Shown: positions 25,588-35,233 of the stretch, one piece after another
How positions within the stretch are numbered: the stretch's first letter is position 1
Layout of the letters: every line of letters starts with the position of its first letter
NCBI RefSeq assembly: GCF_001512285.1
Contig: NZ_LNUV01000001.1
Coordinates: forward strand, 374,979 to 438,978
Direction of reading: 5' to 3'
Length of the DNA stretch: 64,000 nt
Source of the DNA: Arthrobacter sp. EpRS71
GTDB lineage: Bacteria; Actinomycetota; Actinomycetes; Actinomycetales; Micrococcaceae
Position numbers and translations under genes: made by a program
The notes under the pieces: generated by a model
Told to the model about the DNA's origin: nothing
Seen by the model: only the letters and a program-made list of their open reading frames with translations
Database searches by the model: none

Positions 25588-26400
25588 CTAGGCTTCTGCA
25601 GCTGCGCGGCCCAGGCCGGCGCTGAGGTTCTTGGTGAGCTGTCCGACGGCGTCCACGCCGCCATCGCGGAGGGCCGCCACCAAAGCGGTGCCGACGATCA
25701 CCCCGTCCGCATAGGCAGCGATTTCACGCACGTGATCCGGGTTGGAGACGCCCAATCCGACACAAACGCGCTCGGCGCCGGCCGCATGGGCGCGGGCCAC
25801 CACGCTTTCTGCACTACTGCTGACGGAGGTACGTGTTCCGGTGACACCCATGATGGAGACAGCGTAGACGAATCCACGGCTTGCCTTGACCGTCATGTCC
25901 AGCCGCTCCGGGGTGGACGACGGTGCCACAAGGAACACCCGGTCCAAGCCGTACTTGTTGGAGGCTTCGATCCACTCATGAGCCTCGTCAGGAACCAAGT
26001 CAGGGGTAATAAGCCCTGCTCCCCCGGCCTCGGCCAGGCGGCGGGAAAACTCATCCACGCCCATGCGCATGACCGGGTTCCAGTACGTCATGACCAGAAC
26101 CGCAGCATCCGTAACGGCCGTGATTCCTGCAACCACGTCAAAGACGTTGGCAACGCGGAAGCCGTTGGAAATCGCTTCGGTGGTGGCGGCCTGAATGACG
26201 GGGCCGTCCATCACGGGATCGGAGTACGGGATGCCGATTTCGATCAAGTCAGCGCCATTGCGGGCCAAGGCTATGCCGGCCTCAATGCTCTCCTGGACCG
26301 TGGGGTAGCCCGCGGGAAGGTAGCCCACCAGGGCGGCGCGACCTTCTGCTTTTGCGCGATCAATGGCGGCTGCGGATTTGCTGGCGAATTCTTCAGTCAT
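25588..26400 (-). CDS. trpA: tryptophan synthase alpha subunit
   Basis: Cleaves indole-3-glycerol phosphate to indole and glyceraldehyde 3-phosphate in complex with TrpB; 270 residues. Catalytic Glu and Asp sit in DLIEIGIPYSDPVMDGPVIQ. The phosphate loop residues are in GVTGTRTSVS, and GLGVSNPDHV is near the C-terminus. ATG at 26400 overlaps the trpB stop (TGATG), ensuring balanced synthesis of the two subunits. The order trpC-trpB-trpA-lgt is standard for actinobacteria. Confidence 0.97.
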   Translation of the reverse strand: MTEEFASKSAAAIDRAKAEGRAALVGYLPAGYPTVQESIEAGIALARNGADLIEIGIPYSDPVMDGPVIQAATTEAISNGFRVANVFDVVAGITAVTDAAVLVMTYWNPVMRMGVDEFSRRLAEAGGAGLITPDLVPDEAHEWIEASNKYGLDRVFLVAPSSTPERLDMTVKASRGFVYAVSIMGVTGTRTSVSSSAESVVARAHAAGAERVCVGLGVSNPDHVREIAAYADGVIVGTALVAALRDGGVDAVGQLTKNLSAGLGRAAAEA

Positions 26401-27785
26401 CAGTTCTGGTCCTCGTTGACATCCACGGCTGCTTCGTTGGTGCGCTCCGTTGGGCCCTTGGGCTTCCGCGTGGACAGCGTGGTGCCCTTGACGTGCCCTT
26501 CCTCGTCCAACATGTTGAACCAGGCAGCGGCGGTCTCCACGTCCTTGTCTCCACGCCCGGACAGGTTGACGATCACCGTGACGTCCGAGGGGTTCTCCTT
26601 GCCCTGCGTGAGCCGGTGACCAATCTTGATGGCACCTGCCAGAGCATGGGAGGACTCGATGGCCGGGATGATGCCCTCGGTCCGGCAGAGGAGGCTGAAC
26701 GCATCCATGGCCTCGGTGTCGGTGACGGCCTCATACGTGACGCGCCCAATGTCAGCCAGGTAGGAGTGCTCCGGACCAACACTGGGGTAGTCCAAGCCGG
26801 CGGAGATAGAGTGCGACTCAATGGTCTGGCCGTCTTCGTCCTGCATCAGGTACGAACGGGCCCCGTGAAGTACGCCAGGGCGGCCCAAGGAGATGGCTGC
26901 TGCGTGGCGGCCCGTCTCCACGCCTTCGCCTCCGGCTTCGAAGCCGTAGATCTTCACTGATGCGTCATCAAGGAACGCGTGGAAGAGGCCGATTGCATTG
27001 GAGCCTCCACCGATACAAGCCGCAATGGCGTCGGGAAGCTTACCGGTTTGCTCAAGGATCTGGCTGCGGGCTTCCTCGCCGATCACTTCGTGGAAGTAGC
27101 GCACCATCGCAGGGAACGGATGTGCGCCGGCAGCGGTACCCAGCAGGTAGTGGGTGTGCTCCACATTGGAGACCCAATCCCGAAGGGCATCGTTGATGGC
27201 GTCCTTAAGTGTCTGCGAGCCGTTGGTCACCGGAACCACCGTTGCGCCCAGCAGCTGCATACGGGCCACGTTCAAGGCCTGTCGCCGGCAATCCTCGGCA
27301 CCCATGTAGACCACACACTCGAGGCCCAGGAGGGCTGCGGCCGTGGCGCTGGCTACGCCATGCTGGCCGGCACCTGTCTCAGCGATGACGCGGGTCTTGC
27401 CCATGCGCTTGGCGAGGAGTGCTTGGCCCAGGACGTTGTTGATCTTGTGGGAGCCAGTGTGGTTGAGGTCCTCGCGCTTGAGGAAGATGCGTGCCCCACC
27501 GGCATGCTCGGAGAAGCGCTTGGCTTCGGTCAGCAGCGAAGGCCTGCCGGAATAGTTCTTGTTGAGATCCTTGAGCTGCGCGATGAAATCGGGATCAGCT
27601 TTGGCTTTCTCAAAGGTGTCCTGGACTTCGTCCAAGGCGGCGACGAGCGACTCGGGCATCCAGCGTCCGCCATAGCTGCCAAAGTAGGGCCCCGATGCAT
27701 TCCGCAGCGAAGGGCCACCTTGGAGGAATGCGTCCGCCGCATTCTCTTCTGAGCCGGCTGTTGGCGCGTCGACCATCAGTCTCAC
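26400..27785 (-). CDS. trpB: tryptophan synthase beta subunit
   Basis: PLP enzyme that condenses indole with serine; 461 residues, somewhat long because of an N-terminal extension of about 25 residues. The PLP lysine is in [10 protein letters not shown] and the phosphate-binding loop is GGGSNAIG. The N-terminal motif is [14 protein letters not shown] and the C-terminal region has SGRGDKD. A second in-frame start (MVDAPTAG, 27776) three codons downstream is equally possible. It is 105 bp after trpC and overlaps trpA by one base of its stop. Confidence 0.96.
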   Translation of the reverse strand: MRLMVDAPTAGSEENAADAFLQGGPSLRNASGPYFGSYGGRWMPESLVAALDEVQDTFEKAKADPDFIAQLKDLNKNYSGRPSLLTEAKRFSEHAGGARIFLKREDLNHTGSHKINNVLGQALLAKRMGKTRVIAETGAGQHGVASATAAALLGLECVVYMGAEDCRRQALNVARMQLLGATVVPVTNGSQTLKDAINDALRDWVSNVEHTHYLLGTAAGAHPFPAMVRYFHEVIGEEARSQILEQTGKLPDAIAACIGGGSNAIGLFHAFLDDASVKIYGFEAGGEGVETGRHAAAISLGRPGVLHGARSYLMQDEDGQTIESHSISAGLDYPSVGPEHSYLADIGRVTYEAVTDTEAMDAFSLLCRTEGIIPAIESSHALAGAIKIGHRLTQGKENPSDVTVIVNLSGRGDKDVETAAAWFNMLDEEGHVKGTTLSTRKPKGPTERTNEAAVDVNEDQN

Positions 27786-27890
27786 CGTCCTGTTCCAGTT
27801 AGTTCATTGGGTAGTTCCACGTGCCACAAGGCAGCCGCAGGCTAATGCCCGGGCTGCCTTGCAACTAATCGCCGTGATTCAGTGTCTGCC

Positions 27891-28709
27891 TCAGTTCCTG
27901 ACGGCAATGGCGGCAGCTCCGGCTGCCTTGAATTCGGTAATGCGTTCGCGCGGCGTGGAGTCGCTGACCAGCGCCTCCCCCACCAGGATGGCGTTGGCGC
28001 CGCCTTCAGCGTAATGCGCAACGTCCGCGGGACCCCTGACCCCGGATTCGGCCACGATCACGGACTCAGCCGGAATCAAACCGGCCAATGATCCGAAAAC
28101 GGAACGATCGACGTCGAGCGTTTTGAGGTTGCGGACATTGATGCCAATGATCTTCGCCTGCGCTGCCACTGCGCGTTCAATTTCTTCTTCGGTATGCGTT
28201 TCCACCAGGACGTTCATGCCGAGCTCGTGGCTCAGAGCACTGAAGTCAGCGAGCTCCGAGTCGGAGAGCGCCGCGACAATCAGCAGGATGAGGTCAGCAC
28301 CATGGGCACGGGCTTCCCAGATCTGGTACTCGTCAACAGTGAAGTCCTTGCGCAGCAACGGCGTTTCGACGGCGGCGCGCACGGCGTCGAGGTCCGCCAG
28401 AGAACCGCCGAAGCGGCGCTGTTCGGTGAGGACGCTGATCACGGAAGCCCCGCCGTCGGAATACTGCACAGCAAGCGACGCGGGATCGGCGATGGACGCG
28501 AGATCACCCTTGGAAGGGCTGCGACGCTTGATTTCGGCGATGACTTTGAGGTCGTTGCGGATGGATGACGGACCGCCCAAGGCTGCCCATGCATCACGGG
28601 CCGGAGCAGCGTTAGCGGCGCGCTCCTTCAGCTCCGCGAGGGACACGAGGCCGCGTCGGGCCTCCATGTCCTCCTTGACGCCAACAATAATGTCATCAAG
28701 AACGGTCAC
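27891..28709 (-). CDS. trpC: indole-3-glycerol phosphate synthase
   Basis: Closes the indole ring in tryptophan synthesis; 272 residues, a (beta/alpha)8 barrel. The signature AEIKRRSPSKGDL carries the catalytic Lys. VLTEQRRFGG and LLRKDFTVDEYQI hold further active-site residues, with GINVRNLKTLDVD and VAESGV closing the barrel. The start is GTG at 28709 (VTVLDDIIVG), two bases after the stop of the HGxxPAAW gene. The longer open frame upstream overlaps that gene and has no homology. Confidence 0.95.
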   Translation of the reverse strand: MTVLDDIIVGVKEDMEARRGLVSLAELKERAANAAPARDAWAALGGPSSIRNDLKVIAEIKRRSPSKGDLASIADPASLAVQYSDGGASVISVLTEQRRFGGSLADLDAVRAAVETPLLRKDFTVDEYQIWEARAHGADLILLIVAALSDSELADFSALSHELGMNVLVETHTEEEIERAVAAQAKIIGINVRNLKTLDVDRSVFGSLAGLIPAESVIVAESGVRGPADVAHYAEGGANAILVGEALVSDSTPRERITEFKAAGAAAIAVRN

Positions 28710-28711
28710 GA

Positions 28712-28984
28712 TTAGTGACCGTTGTTCTGCAGCTTGCTGCCGCCAACTCCGTAGCCTGCCTTGCGCATGACGAAGCCCACGATCAGGCCGATAACCATGA
28801 CCACCAGTCCGCCGACGAAGATCGGGGTGCTGGCGATGACAAACGCGATGGAGGAAATCAGGGCGCCGACCAGCATCACAAGTACGCAGGTCCAAGCAGC
28901 CGGGCTGTTTCCGTGGCCGATGGCGTCAGCGTGGCTGGCCATGGTGGATTCAGCTTGGTTTGCGGACACTGTGGTTTTGCTCAT
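28712..28984 (-). CDS. HGxxPAAW-family small membrane protein
   Basis: A 90-residue protein with the family motif HGNSPAAW at about 24-31. Two hydrophobic helices (about 32-53 and 55-72) and a short basic tail follow. It is found in actinobacteria between TIGR02234 and trpC, as here, but its role is unknown. TGAGGAGATTTCAC-type spacing precedes the ATG (AGGAGA about 6-8 bases upstream). The conserved place in the trp operon suggests a membrane-linked role in tryptophan supply or transport, which is inference. Confidence 0.9.
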   Translation of the reverse strand: MSKTTVSANQAESTMASHADAIGHGNSPAAWTCVLVMLVGALISSIAFVIASTPIFVGGLVVMVIGLIVGFVMRKAGYGVGGSKLQNNGH

Positions 28985-29117
28985 GTGAAATCTCCTCAGG
29001 ATGAATACTGCTTACATTCTGCCATTTATTGACGACGGCCGGGACATCGCCGGACGTCGGGACACGTGGTGTCCGGCTTTGTTGCGCCGGGCCCACTCGA
29101 AAGTCCGATGTGTCTGC

Positions 29118-29723
29118 CTACGTGGGGTCTTCCCCGCGCGAAAGGCTGTCCCAGCTGTCGATCTCGTCAACTGGTTCGTTGCTGCTCTTCTTGCCCCGGG
29201 TCCCGGCGTCATACTTGGTTCGCGAGGTCCAGTGGCGCCCCGCCACCGGCAAAACCACAGCACAGACCGCCAGGAGTGACCCGGCAATGATGGCAAGCAC
29301 CGGGAACACCGTTACTGCAGCATCGGCCTGCCCGCCGGAGACTCCCGTGGCGGCGGCGATGGAACCTTGTGCGGCTCCCAGCGGATCAAGTATCACGGTG
29401 AATGCCGCGAGGATAATCCCCGCAGCGGACAACACAATGAGGACTGCAATGATCCAGCGCGCTATCTTTCCGGCGATGGATGCAGCCAAGCCGCCCGCCA
29501 GAGCGACGACGGCCAATGCTGTCACCGCGGTGGCCGCTTTGCTTCCCTGGACATGGAGGTCACTGTTGGAGGCACCAGTGGGGTCCAGCCGGACCTCAAT
29601 CCAGGTCTGGGTAGTGGCTCCAAAAACTGCCAGGGCGAGGATGGTGGTGGCAAGAACAAGAGTGGACTTTCGCGCCCAACGCGGCGACTGCCTCGCGGAA
29701 GGCGCCGCAGATGCCGTGCTCAT
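29118..29723 (-). CDS. tryptophan-biosynthesis-associated membrane protein (TIGR02234)
   Basis: A 201-residue integral membrane protein with four hydrophobic segments (about 20-40, 65-85, 87-112 and 140-163). The first helix is followed by QTWIEV, typical of this actinobacterial family. The C-terminal tail is hydrophilic. Its start overlaps the end of trpE by 4 bp (ATGA). Function is unknown, but it is always found in trp operons, which suggests a membrane accessory of the pathway. Confidence 0.88.
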   Translation of the reverse strand: MSTASAAPSARQSPRWARKSTLVLATTILALAVFGATTQTWIEVRLDPTGASNSDLHVQGSKAATAVTALAVVALAGGLAASIAGKIARWIIAVLIVLSAAGIILAAFTVILDPLGAAQGSIAAATGVSGGQADAAVTVFPVLAIIAGSLLAVCAVVLPVAGRHWTSRTKYDAGTRGKKSSNEPVDEIDSWDSLSRGEDPT

Positions 29724-31303
29724 GAGGCCGGGGTCCCGTCGTCGGACACGTCCACGTTCGGCACGGTGTTCGCGGAAATGTTCTGCAGCGAACCGGCTGT
29801 GTGCACGGCCCGAAGGGGCGCGGCTGCCTTGTTCACCGTCTCGAGAGCTTCCGAGGGCTTATGGGAATCGGCCACAATGCCACCGCCGGCCTGAACATAC
29901 GCGCGGCCTTCACGGAGAAGTGCGGACCGGATGGCGATGGCCATGTCCATGTCTCCGGCGAAGTCCAGGTAGCCAACCACGCCACCGTAGATGCCACGGC
30001 GGTGAGGTTCGAGTTCGTCGAGCAGCCTCAGTGCACGCGGCTTGGGCGCTCCGGAGAGAGTGCCTGCCGGGAACGTGGCCTTGAGGACGTCGTAGGCCTT
30101 GGCATGGGGTGCCAGCTCGCCAACCACGGTGGACACCAGGTGCATGATGTGGCTGAACCGCTCCACTTCCATGAACTGTGTAACGTCCACGGTTCCGGCC
30201 ACGCAGACCTTGGAGAGATCGTTGCGTGAGAGATCCACCAGCATCAGGTGCTCAGCGCGCTCTTTCTGGTCGGCCAGCAGTTCGGTTGCCAACGCCTTGT
30301 CCGCCTCGACGGTCTTGCCGCGGGGCCGCGAACCGGCGATGGGGTGGGTGATGACTTCCTCACCAGTGACGGTGACCAAAGCTTCAGGCGAGGAGCCTAC
30401 GATCGAGTACTCGCGGCCGTCCGCGTCCTCCAGGCTGAAGAGGTACATGTACGGGCTGGGGTTGGTGTTGCGCAGGACGCGGTAAACATCCAACGGGTCC
30501 GCGGCGCACTCCATCTCGAAACGCCGGGAGATCACTACCTGGAAAACTTCGCCGTCAACAATGGCTTCCTTGCCGCGGTCGATCGCTTCCAAGTACTTCG
30601 ATTCATCCCAGCGTTCCTGGACGCTGGAGGCGAAGTCCAACGCGGCGGTTTCAAGAACGGAGACGGGCTGGGCAACCGGCGTGCTGATGTGTTCCAGCAT
30701 CCCCTTCACCCGGGCGACGGCGTCGTGCCAGGCATCGTCCACTCGCTCGGTGCTGTCATCAAAGTTGATCGCATTGGCAATCAGGAGGACGGTACCATCC
30801 ACATTGTCGTGCACCGCCATATCGGTGACCAGGTTCAGTGCCATCTCCGGCAGCTGGAGGTCGTCCTCGGGCGGAGACGTCAGACGCTCCCAGTGGCGCA
30901 CCGCTTCCCAGCCCAGGAAACCAACCAGGCCGGAGGTAAACGGCGGCAAGCCTTCAAAGCGATCCGTCTGCAGCGCGTCAATGGTCTCGCGTACGGCGTC
31001 AACCGGGTTTCCGGAGACCGGCACGCCCACAGGCGGCTGTCCGATCCAGTGAGCTTCGCCGTCCTTGGTGGTCAGCGTTGCGCGTGACTTCGAACCAATG
31101 AAGGAGTAGCGGGACCAAGCGCCGCCAACCGCCGCTGATTCCAACAGGAAGGTGCCCGGTTGTCCTTTGGCCAGCTTCCGGTACAGGCCGATGGGGGTCT
31201 CGGCGTCCGCCAAAACCTTGAGTCGGACAGGAATGACACGGCTGTGGACGGCGAGTTCGCGGAACTCTTCCAGGCCCGGGCTGATGCTTCCAAGGTCCTG
31301 CAT
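29720..31303 (-). CDS. trpE: anthranilate synthase component I
   Basis: Converts chorismate and ammonia to anthranilate; 527 residues. The N-terminal feedback domain includes LLESAAVGGAWSRYSFIG, with the Ser of the LLES tryptophan-binding element. The catalytic domain has VFQVVISRRFE, PSPYMYLF, ITHPIAGSRPRGKT, LVDLSRNDLSKV, and FPAGTLSGAPKPRA, all typical. No trpG glutaminase gene is present next to it; as in many actinobacteria it is probably elsewhere (pabA/trpG). It is 58 bp after hisI and coupled to TIGR02234. Confidence 0.96.
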   Translation of the reverse strand: MQDLGSISPGLEEFRELAVHSRVIPVRLKVLADAETPIGLYRKLAKGQPGTFLLESAAVGGAWSRYSFIGSKSRATLTTKDGEAHWIGQPPVGVPVSGNPVDAVRETIDALQTDRFEGLPPFTSGLVGFLGWEAVRHWERLTSPPEDDLQLPEMALNLVTDMAVHDNVDGTVLLIANAINFDDSTERVDDAWHDAVARVKGMLEHISTPVAQPVSVLETAALDFASSVQERWDESKYLEAIDRGKEAIVDGEVFQVVISRRFEMECAADPLDVYRVLRNTNPSPYMYLFSLEDADGREYSIVGSSPEALVTVTGEEVITHPIAGSRPRGKTVEADKALATELLADQKERAEHLMLVDLSRNDLSKVCVAGTVDVTQFMEVERFSHIMHLVSTVVGELAPHAKAYDVLKATFPAGTLSGAPKPRALRLLDELEPHRRGIYGGVVGYLDFAGDMDMAIAIRSALLREGRAYVQAGGGIVADSHKPSEALETVNKAAAPLRAVHTAGSLQNISANTVPNVDVSDDGTPAS

Positions 31304-31361
31304 GGCTATGTTCTCCGCCTTATTGTCTGAGGTGGTGCGTCAGTGGAAAGTGGTGGGTGCC

Positions 31362-31778
31362 TTATTCGCGGTGGCCCGTTACGACGGTGAAGTCGCGACC
31401 ATCGAAGCAGGTCCGGGTTCCGGTGTGGCAGGCTGCGCCAATCTGGTCCACACGGATCAAAAGGGCATCGCCGTCGCAGTCAAGGGCAACAGACTTCACG
31501 AACTGTACGTGTCCGGAGGTGTCGCCCTTGCGCCAGTACTCCTGACGGGAGCGGGAGTAGAACGTGACCCTCCCGGACGTCATGGTGCGGTGGAGTGCTT
31601 CGTCATCCATCCAGCCGAGCATCAGGACCTCGTTGGTGTCGTGTTGTTGCACGATAGCTGCCACAAGACCGGAAGAATCCCGTTTCAGGGCGCTGGCGAT
31701 CTCCTGCGGCAAAGGGCTCGCGGGCTCGCTTGAGGACTCCGCGGCAGGAGTTGGGCTGGGGGCGGACTGCTCTGACAT
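31362..31778 (-). CDS. hisI: phosphoribosyl-AMP cyclohydrolase
   Basis: Third step of histidine synthesis; 138 residues. Motifs are [33 protein letters not shown], and the metal-binding [14 protein letters not shown] with CHTGTRTCF. The start is set at 31778 (MSEQSAPSP); about 25 Ser/Pro/Glu-rich residues precede the fold. It leads the trp genes in the same transcript but is separated from hisF by a plus-strand gene, so histidine genes here are split over two minus-strand units. Confidence 0.94.
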   Translation of the reverse strand: MSEQSAPSPTPAAESSSEPASPLPQEIASALKRDSSGLVAAIVQQHDTNEVLMLGWMDDEALHRTMTSGRVTFYSRSRQEYWRKGDTSGHVQFVKSVALDCDGDALLIRVDQIGAACHTGTRTCFDGRDFTVVTGHRE

Positions 31779-31867
31779 CAGATCAAGTCTAGTGCCTTTG
31801 ACGGGAGCCGGATTCTGCGGCGGTTCCACTGCGCAAGAGCGCTCCGATCGTGCTAGTTTCACAAGTG

Positions 31868-32512
31868 ATGCATTTCGTCGAACCTTCCCGAGAAGTACTG
31901 GCCGAAACCCTGCTGGCGGCCGGGCCTGACTCCCCCACGCTCTGCGAAGGGTGGTTGACCCGGGATCTTGCCGCGCACTTATACCTGCGGGAGCGGAAGA
32001 TCGCCGTGGGCTTGGGGCTCCTGATTCCCAGCTTGGGCAAGGCTTCCGAAAAGGCCACCTCCAAGCTGGCAGAGAAGCTGAAAAGCTCAGATGCCTATGC
32101 GGAGCTCGTCAAAACCTTCCGAGCCGGCCCACCAGCGCTCTCCCCGTTGAAGATCAAAGCCCTCGATGAGACGTCAAACCTCATTGAGTACTTTGTGCAC
32201 ACTGAGGACATTCGACGTGCAGGTGACCGGTGGGCGCCCCGCGCCCTGGATGAGGCCTATTCGGATGCCCTTTGGGACGAACTCATCAAACGGGCTGCTT
32301 TCCTCTACCGCGGCGTGGACCTCGGCATTGTGCTGGTTCGGCCCACCGGCCCCCGGCACGTAGCCAAACGTGCTCCCGTCTCAGTTGCAATCGTTGGCGA
32401 GCCCGGCGAGCTGCTCATGCATGCGCATGGGCGCACCAGCCAGGCCCTGGTCACCTTCGAAGGCCAGCCGGACGCCGTCGCGCTGTTGCAGTCCGCGGAC
32501 ATCGGCCTTTAA
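31868..32512 (+). CDS. TIGR03085-family metal-binding protein
   Basis: A 214-residue protein of the DinB/maleylpyruvate-isomerase-like four-helix fold seen in mycothiol-dependent enzymes. It has [20 protein letters not shown], with the metal-ligand His typical of the fold, and a later [11 protein letters not shown] motif that supplies further ligands. The substrate is unknown. I chose the ATG at 31868 (MHFVEPSRE). It is the only plus-strand gene among the his/trp genes and is divergent from hisI. A very long terminator hairpin separates it from hisF. Confidence 0.85.
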   Translation: MHFVEPSREVLAETLLAAGPDSPTLCEGWLTRDLAAHLYLRERKIAVGLGLLIPSLGKASEKATSKLAEKLKSSDAYAELVKTFRAGPPALSPLKIKALDETSNLIEYFVHTEDIRRAGDRWAPRALDEAYSDALWDELIKRAAFLYRGVDLGIVLVRPTGPRHVAKRAPVSVAIVGEPGELLMHAHGRTSQALVTFEGQPDAVALLQSADIGL

Positions 32513-32517
32513 GTAGC

Positions 32518-32578
32518 AACGCGGGGTCACTTCTGGCCCTTCCCGAGGGAAATAAGGGGCCAGAAGTGACCCCGCGTT
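32518..32578. terminator. 22-bp perfect-stem bidirectional terminator
   Basis: Arms at 32518-32539 and 32557-32578 begin AACGCGGGGTCACTTCTGGC and are fully complementary around a 17-base loop. It lies between the convergent TIGR03085 gene and hisF, with T-run ends. The stem is unusually long. Confidence 0.85.
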
Positions 32579-32588
32579 ACTTTAAGGC

Positions 32589-33365
32589 TCAGCGAACCTC
32601 GAAGCCCGCCTCACGGATCGCGGTCTTGACTTGGGCGATCATGTCATCCGGCCCAAAGTGGAACACCGACGCCGCCAGTACTGCGTCAGCGCCTGCCTCT
32701 ACGGCGGGCGGGAAATGCGCAGGCACCCCGGCCCCGCCTGAAGCGATGATCGGAATGTTCACGGCGGCACGAACCAGACGGATCAGTTCGAGGTCGAAAC
32801 CATCCTTGGTGCCGTCGGCGTCGATGGAGTTGAGCAGGATTTCTCCCACACCCCGGTCGGCTGCTTCTTTGGCCCAGGCGATGGCGTCGATTCCAGTACC
32901 GGTTCGGCCACCGTGGGTGGTTACTTCAAAACCCGACGACGTCGGCTGGTCACCGTCGCGGGTACGGCGCGCGTCCACGGAGAGAACCAGCACCTGCGAG
33001 CCAAAGTGACGGGTGATCTCGTCAATGACGTCGGGCCGGGCAACGGCAGCTGTGTTGATGGACGCCTTGTCCGCACCAAAGCGCAGGAGCTTGTCCACCT
33101 CTGCCACACCGCGGACGCCTCCGCCCACGGTCAGCGGTATGAACACTTCCTCGGCGGTGCGGCGTACGACATCGAACGTGGTTTCCCGGTTACCGGAGGA
33201 CGCCGTGACGTCCAGGAACGTCAGTTCGTCAGCCCCGCCATTGTCGTACCGGTGCGCGAGTTCCACCGGATCACCGGCGTCGCGAAGGCCTTCGAAGTTG
33301 ACGCCCTTGACGACGCGGCCTGCATCGACATCCAGGCAAGGGATGACGCGTACGGCTACGGCCAT
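32589..33365 (-). CDS. hisF: imidazole glycerol phosphate synthase cyclase subunit
   Basis: Synthase half of the HisF-HisH enzyme; makes imidazole glycerol phosphate and AICAR. It has 258 residues in a (beta/alpha)8 barrel. Catalytic Asp residues occur in [18 protein letters not shown] (near residue 12) and VLSVDARR (about 131). Phosphate loops are TVGGGVRG and [11 protein letters not shown]. It is not adjacent to hisH in this window. Its upstream neighbour hisG is 64 bp away. Confidence 0.97.
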   Translation of the reverse strand: MAVAVRVIPCLDVDAGRVVKGVNFEGLRDAGDPVELAHRYDNGGADELTFLDVTASSGNRETTFDVVRRTAEEVFIPLTVGGGVRGVAEVDKLLRFGADKASINTAAVARPDVIDEITRHFGSQVLVLSVDARRTRDGDQPTSSGFEVTTHGGRTGTGIDAIAWAKEAADRGVGEILLNSIDADGTKDGFDLELIRLVRAAVNIPIIASGGAGVPAHFPPAVEAGADAVLAASVFHFGPDDMIAQVKTAIREAGFEVR

Positions 33366-33429
33366 GTGCTGCTCCTAATCAATTCTGAACTCTGCACGTT
33401 GATGCGCGTTGTGATGATGCTGCGCCGGA

Positions 33430-34290
33430 TCAGATCCGGCAGGCGTGGATGCTGCTGACCAGGATGGCACGCGCGCCGAGGTCGTACAGTTCGTCCATGA
33501 TGCGGTTGGTTTCCTTCTTGGGAACCATGGACCGCACGGCAACCCACTCGGAATCCCGCAACGGCGACACCGTGGGTGATTCCAGACCCGGGGTCAGGGC
33601 CGCTGCGGCTTCCACCAGGTCCTTCCGGATGTCGTAGTCCATCAGCACGTACTGGCGTGCCACGAGTACACCCTGCAGGCGCCGGATGAGGATTTCGATT
33701 TCCTTGGCGGTGCCATTGGCCGCACCACCCGAACCGGAGCGGCGGATCAGCACGGCTTCGGATTTCAGGATGGGATCGCCAAAGATTTCCATGCCGGCGG
33801 CTTTGAGGGTGTTCCCGGTTTCAACGACGTCGGCAATAGCATCCGCGACGCCCAGACGTACGGAGGATTCCACGGCACCGTCAAGGCGGACAACCTTGGC
33901 ATTGACGCCGCGCTCAGCGAGGTAATCCCGCAGGAGGGCGTCGTAGCTGGTGGCGAGGCGCTTGCCTTCAAGCTGTTCGACGCCGGCAAAGTCGCCAACG
34001 GGACCCGCGAAACGGAAAGTTGACGGGGCAAAGCCCAGCGGAAGTATTTCCTCGGCTTCCACCTTCGCGTCGAGCAGGAGGTCCCTGCCGGTGATGCCGA
34101 CGTCCAGGGTTCCCTGACCGACGTACACGGCGATGTCGCGGGGGCGGAGGAAGAAGAATTCAATGTCATTGTCCGGGTCAACCATGACCAGTTCGCGGGT
34201 ATCGCGGCGCTGGCGGTAACCGGCCTCGGACAACATTGCCGAGGCGGCTTCGGACAGGGATCCCTTGTTGGGGACTGCTACACGGAGCAT
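33430..34290 (-). CDS. hisG: ATP phosphoribosyltransferase (long form)
   Basis: First and feedback-regulated step of histidine synthesis; 286 residues. This is the long form with a C-terminal ACT-like regulatory domain (after about residue 210), so no HisZ partner is needed. Motifs are LRVAVPNKGSLSE, FFFLRPRDIAVYVGQGTLDVGITG, and the phosphoribosyl-binding segment ADAIADVVETGNTLKAAG. It is 84 bp after hisE; the pair is probably co-transcribed. Confidence 0.97.
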   Translation of the reverse strand: MLRVAVPNKGSLSEAASAMLSEAGYRQRRDTRELVMVDPDNDIEFFFLRPRDIAVYVGQGTLDVGITGRDLLLDAKVEAEEILPLGFAPSTFRFAGPVGDFAGVEQLEGKRLATSYDALLRDYLAERGVNAKVVRLDGAVESSVRLGVADAIADVVETGNTLKAAGMEIFGDPILKSEAVLIRRSGSGGAANGTAKEIEILIRRLQGVLVARQYVLMDYDIRKDLVEAAAALTPGLESPTVSPLRDSEWVAVRSMVPKKETNRIMDELYDLGARAILVSSIHACRI

Positions 34291-34374
34291 TGGGGGACTT
34301 TCTTGTTGGAATGGAGGTTTTCAGGCACCTTGGCCACGCAGGGGGCTCCGCAACAGGCAAGCGGAGTGGCGTGG

Positions 34375-34638
34375 CTATAGATGCTTGTAAACGTCTTCCA
34401 GGCTGAGGCCCTTGGCGAGCATGAGGACCTGCAGGTGGTACAGCAACTGGGAAATCTCCTCAGCGGCGGCTTCGTCCGATTCGTACTCTGCGGCCATCCA
34501 GACTTCGGCGGCCTCTTCGACCACCTTCTTGCCAATGCCATGGATTCCGGAGTCCAGTTCGGCAACCGTGCGCGAACCTGCCGGGCGGGTCGCTGCTTTC
34601 TCACTCAGTTCTGCGAACAGCGTCTCGAAATTCTTCAC
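34375..34638 (-). CDS. hisE: phosphoribosyl-ATP diphosphatase
   Basis: Removes pyrophosphate from phosphoribosyl-ATP in step two of histidine synthesis. It has 87 residues of the all-alpha MazG-like fold with metal motif [14 protein letters not shown] (E-x2-E type) and [14 protein letters not shown]. The start is GTG at 34638 (VKNFETLF) with GGAGGG just upstream; a longer in-frame reading to 34731 has no homology. It is separated from hisI, whereas some bacteria fuse the two. Confidence 0.94.
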   Translation of the reverse strand: MKNFETLFAELSEKAATRPAGSRTVAELDSGIHGIGKKVVEEAAEVWMAAEYESDEAAAEEISQLLYHLQVLMLAKGLSLEDVYKHL

Positions 34639-34745
34639 GCCCTCCAGACTACTTGCTCCGGGGCAACCACCGCTTGTTGGGGCGTTGCATGACGAAGGGG
34701 ATGTGAGTGAAGACACACTCACATCCCCCACAACAGCAAGCGCTT

Positions 34746-35231
34746 CTAGCTGAACTGCTTCAGTGTCACAGCCGTGGCGAGGGCAGCGGTTACTGCTTCG
34801 TGGCCCTTGTCTTCCTTGGAGCCCGGAAGGCCCGCCCGGTCGATGCCCTGCTGTTCGGTGTCGCAGGTGAGGACGCCGAAACCAACCGGCACTCCTGTGC
34901 GAACGCTGACGTCGGTGAGTCCCGACGTCGCGGCCTGGCAGACGTAGTCGAAGTGCGGCGTTCCGCCGCGGATAACCACACCGAGGGCTACGACGGCGTC
35001 GAAGTGCGGCGCGAGCCTGGCCGCGGCAACCGGAAGCTCAAAGCTTCCCGGAACCCGGAGCAGCGTTGGTTCGGCGATGCCGGCTTCCTTGGCTGCGCGA
35101 AGGGCACCGTCAACCAGTCCGTCCATGATCTGTGTGTGCCAGCTCGCGGCCACAATGGCGAGCTTCAGTTGGGAAGTTTCTTCCGGGTTAAGGGTGGTGA
35201 GGTCAATAGTGGGCGCGCCGTGTCCGCTCAT
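34746..35231 (-). CDS. ribH: 6,7-dimethyl-8-ribityllumazine synthase
   Basis: Condenses the ribityl-aminouracil with dihydroxybutanone phosphate to give lumazine; 161 residues, which assemble as capsid-like particles. Motifs are [24 protein letters not shown], and [17 protein letters not shown] with the catalytic His. It is the last gene of the riboflavin operon, 2 bp after ribA, and ends about 100 bp before hisE. A possible terminator, ATGTGAGTGAAGACACACTCACAT, lies just past its stop near 34700. Confidence 0.96.
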   Translation of the reverse strand: MSGHGAPTIDLTTLNPEETSQLKLAIVAASWHTQIMDGLVDGALRAAKEAGIAEPTLLRVPGSFELPVAAARLAPHFDAVVALGVVIRGGTPHFDYVCQAATSGLTDVSVRTGVPVGFGVLTCDTEQQGIDRAGLPGSKEDKGHEAVTAALATAVTLKQFS

Positions 35232-35233
35232 GT

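Noticed and set aside
31304..31361. Possible trp attenuator between hisI and trpE
   Set aside because: No Trp-rich leader peptide and no pair of alternative hairpins could be seen in the 58-bp gap.
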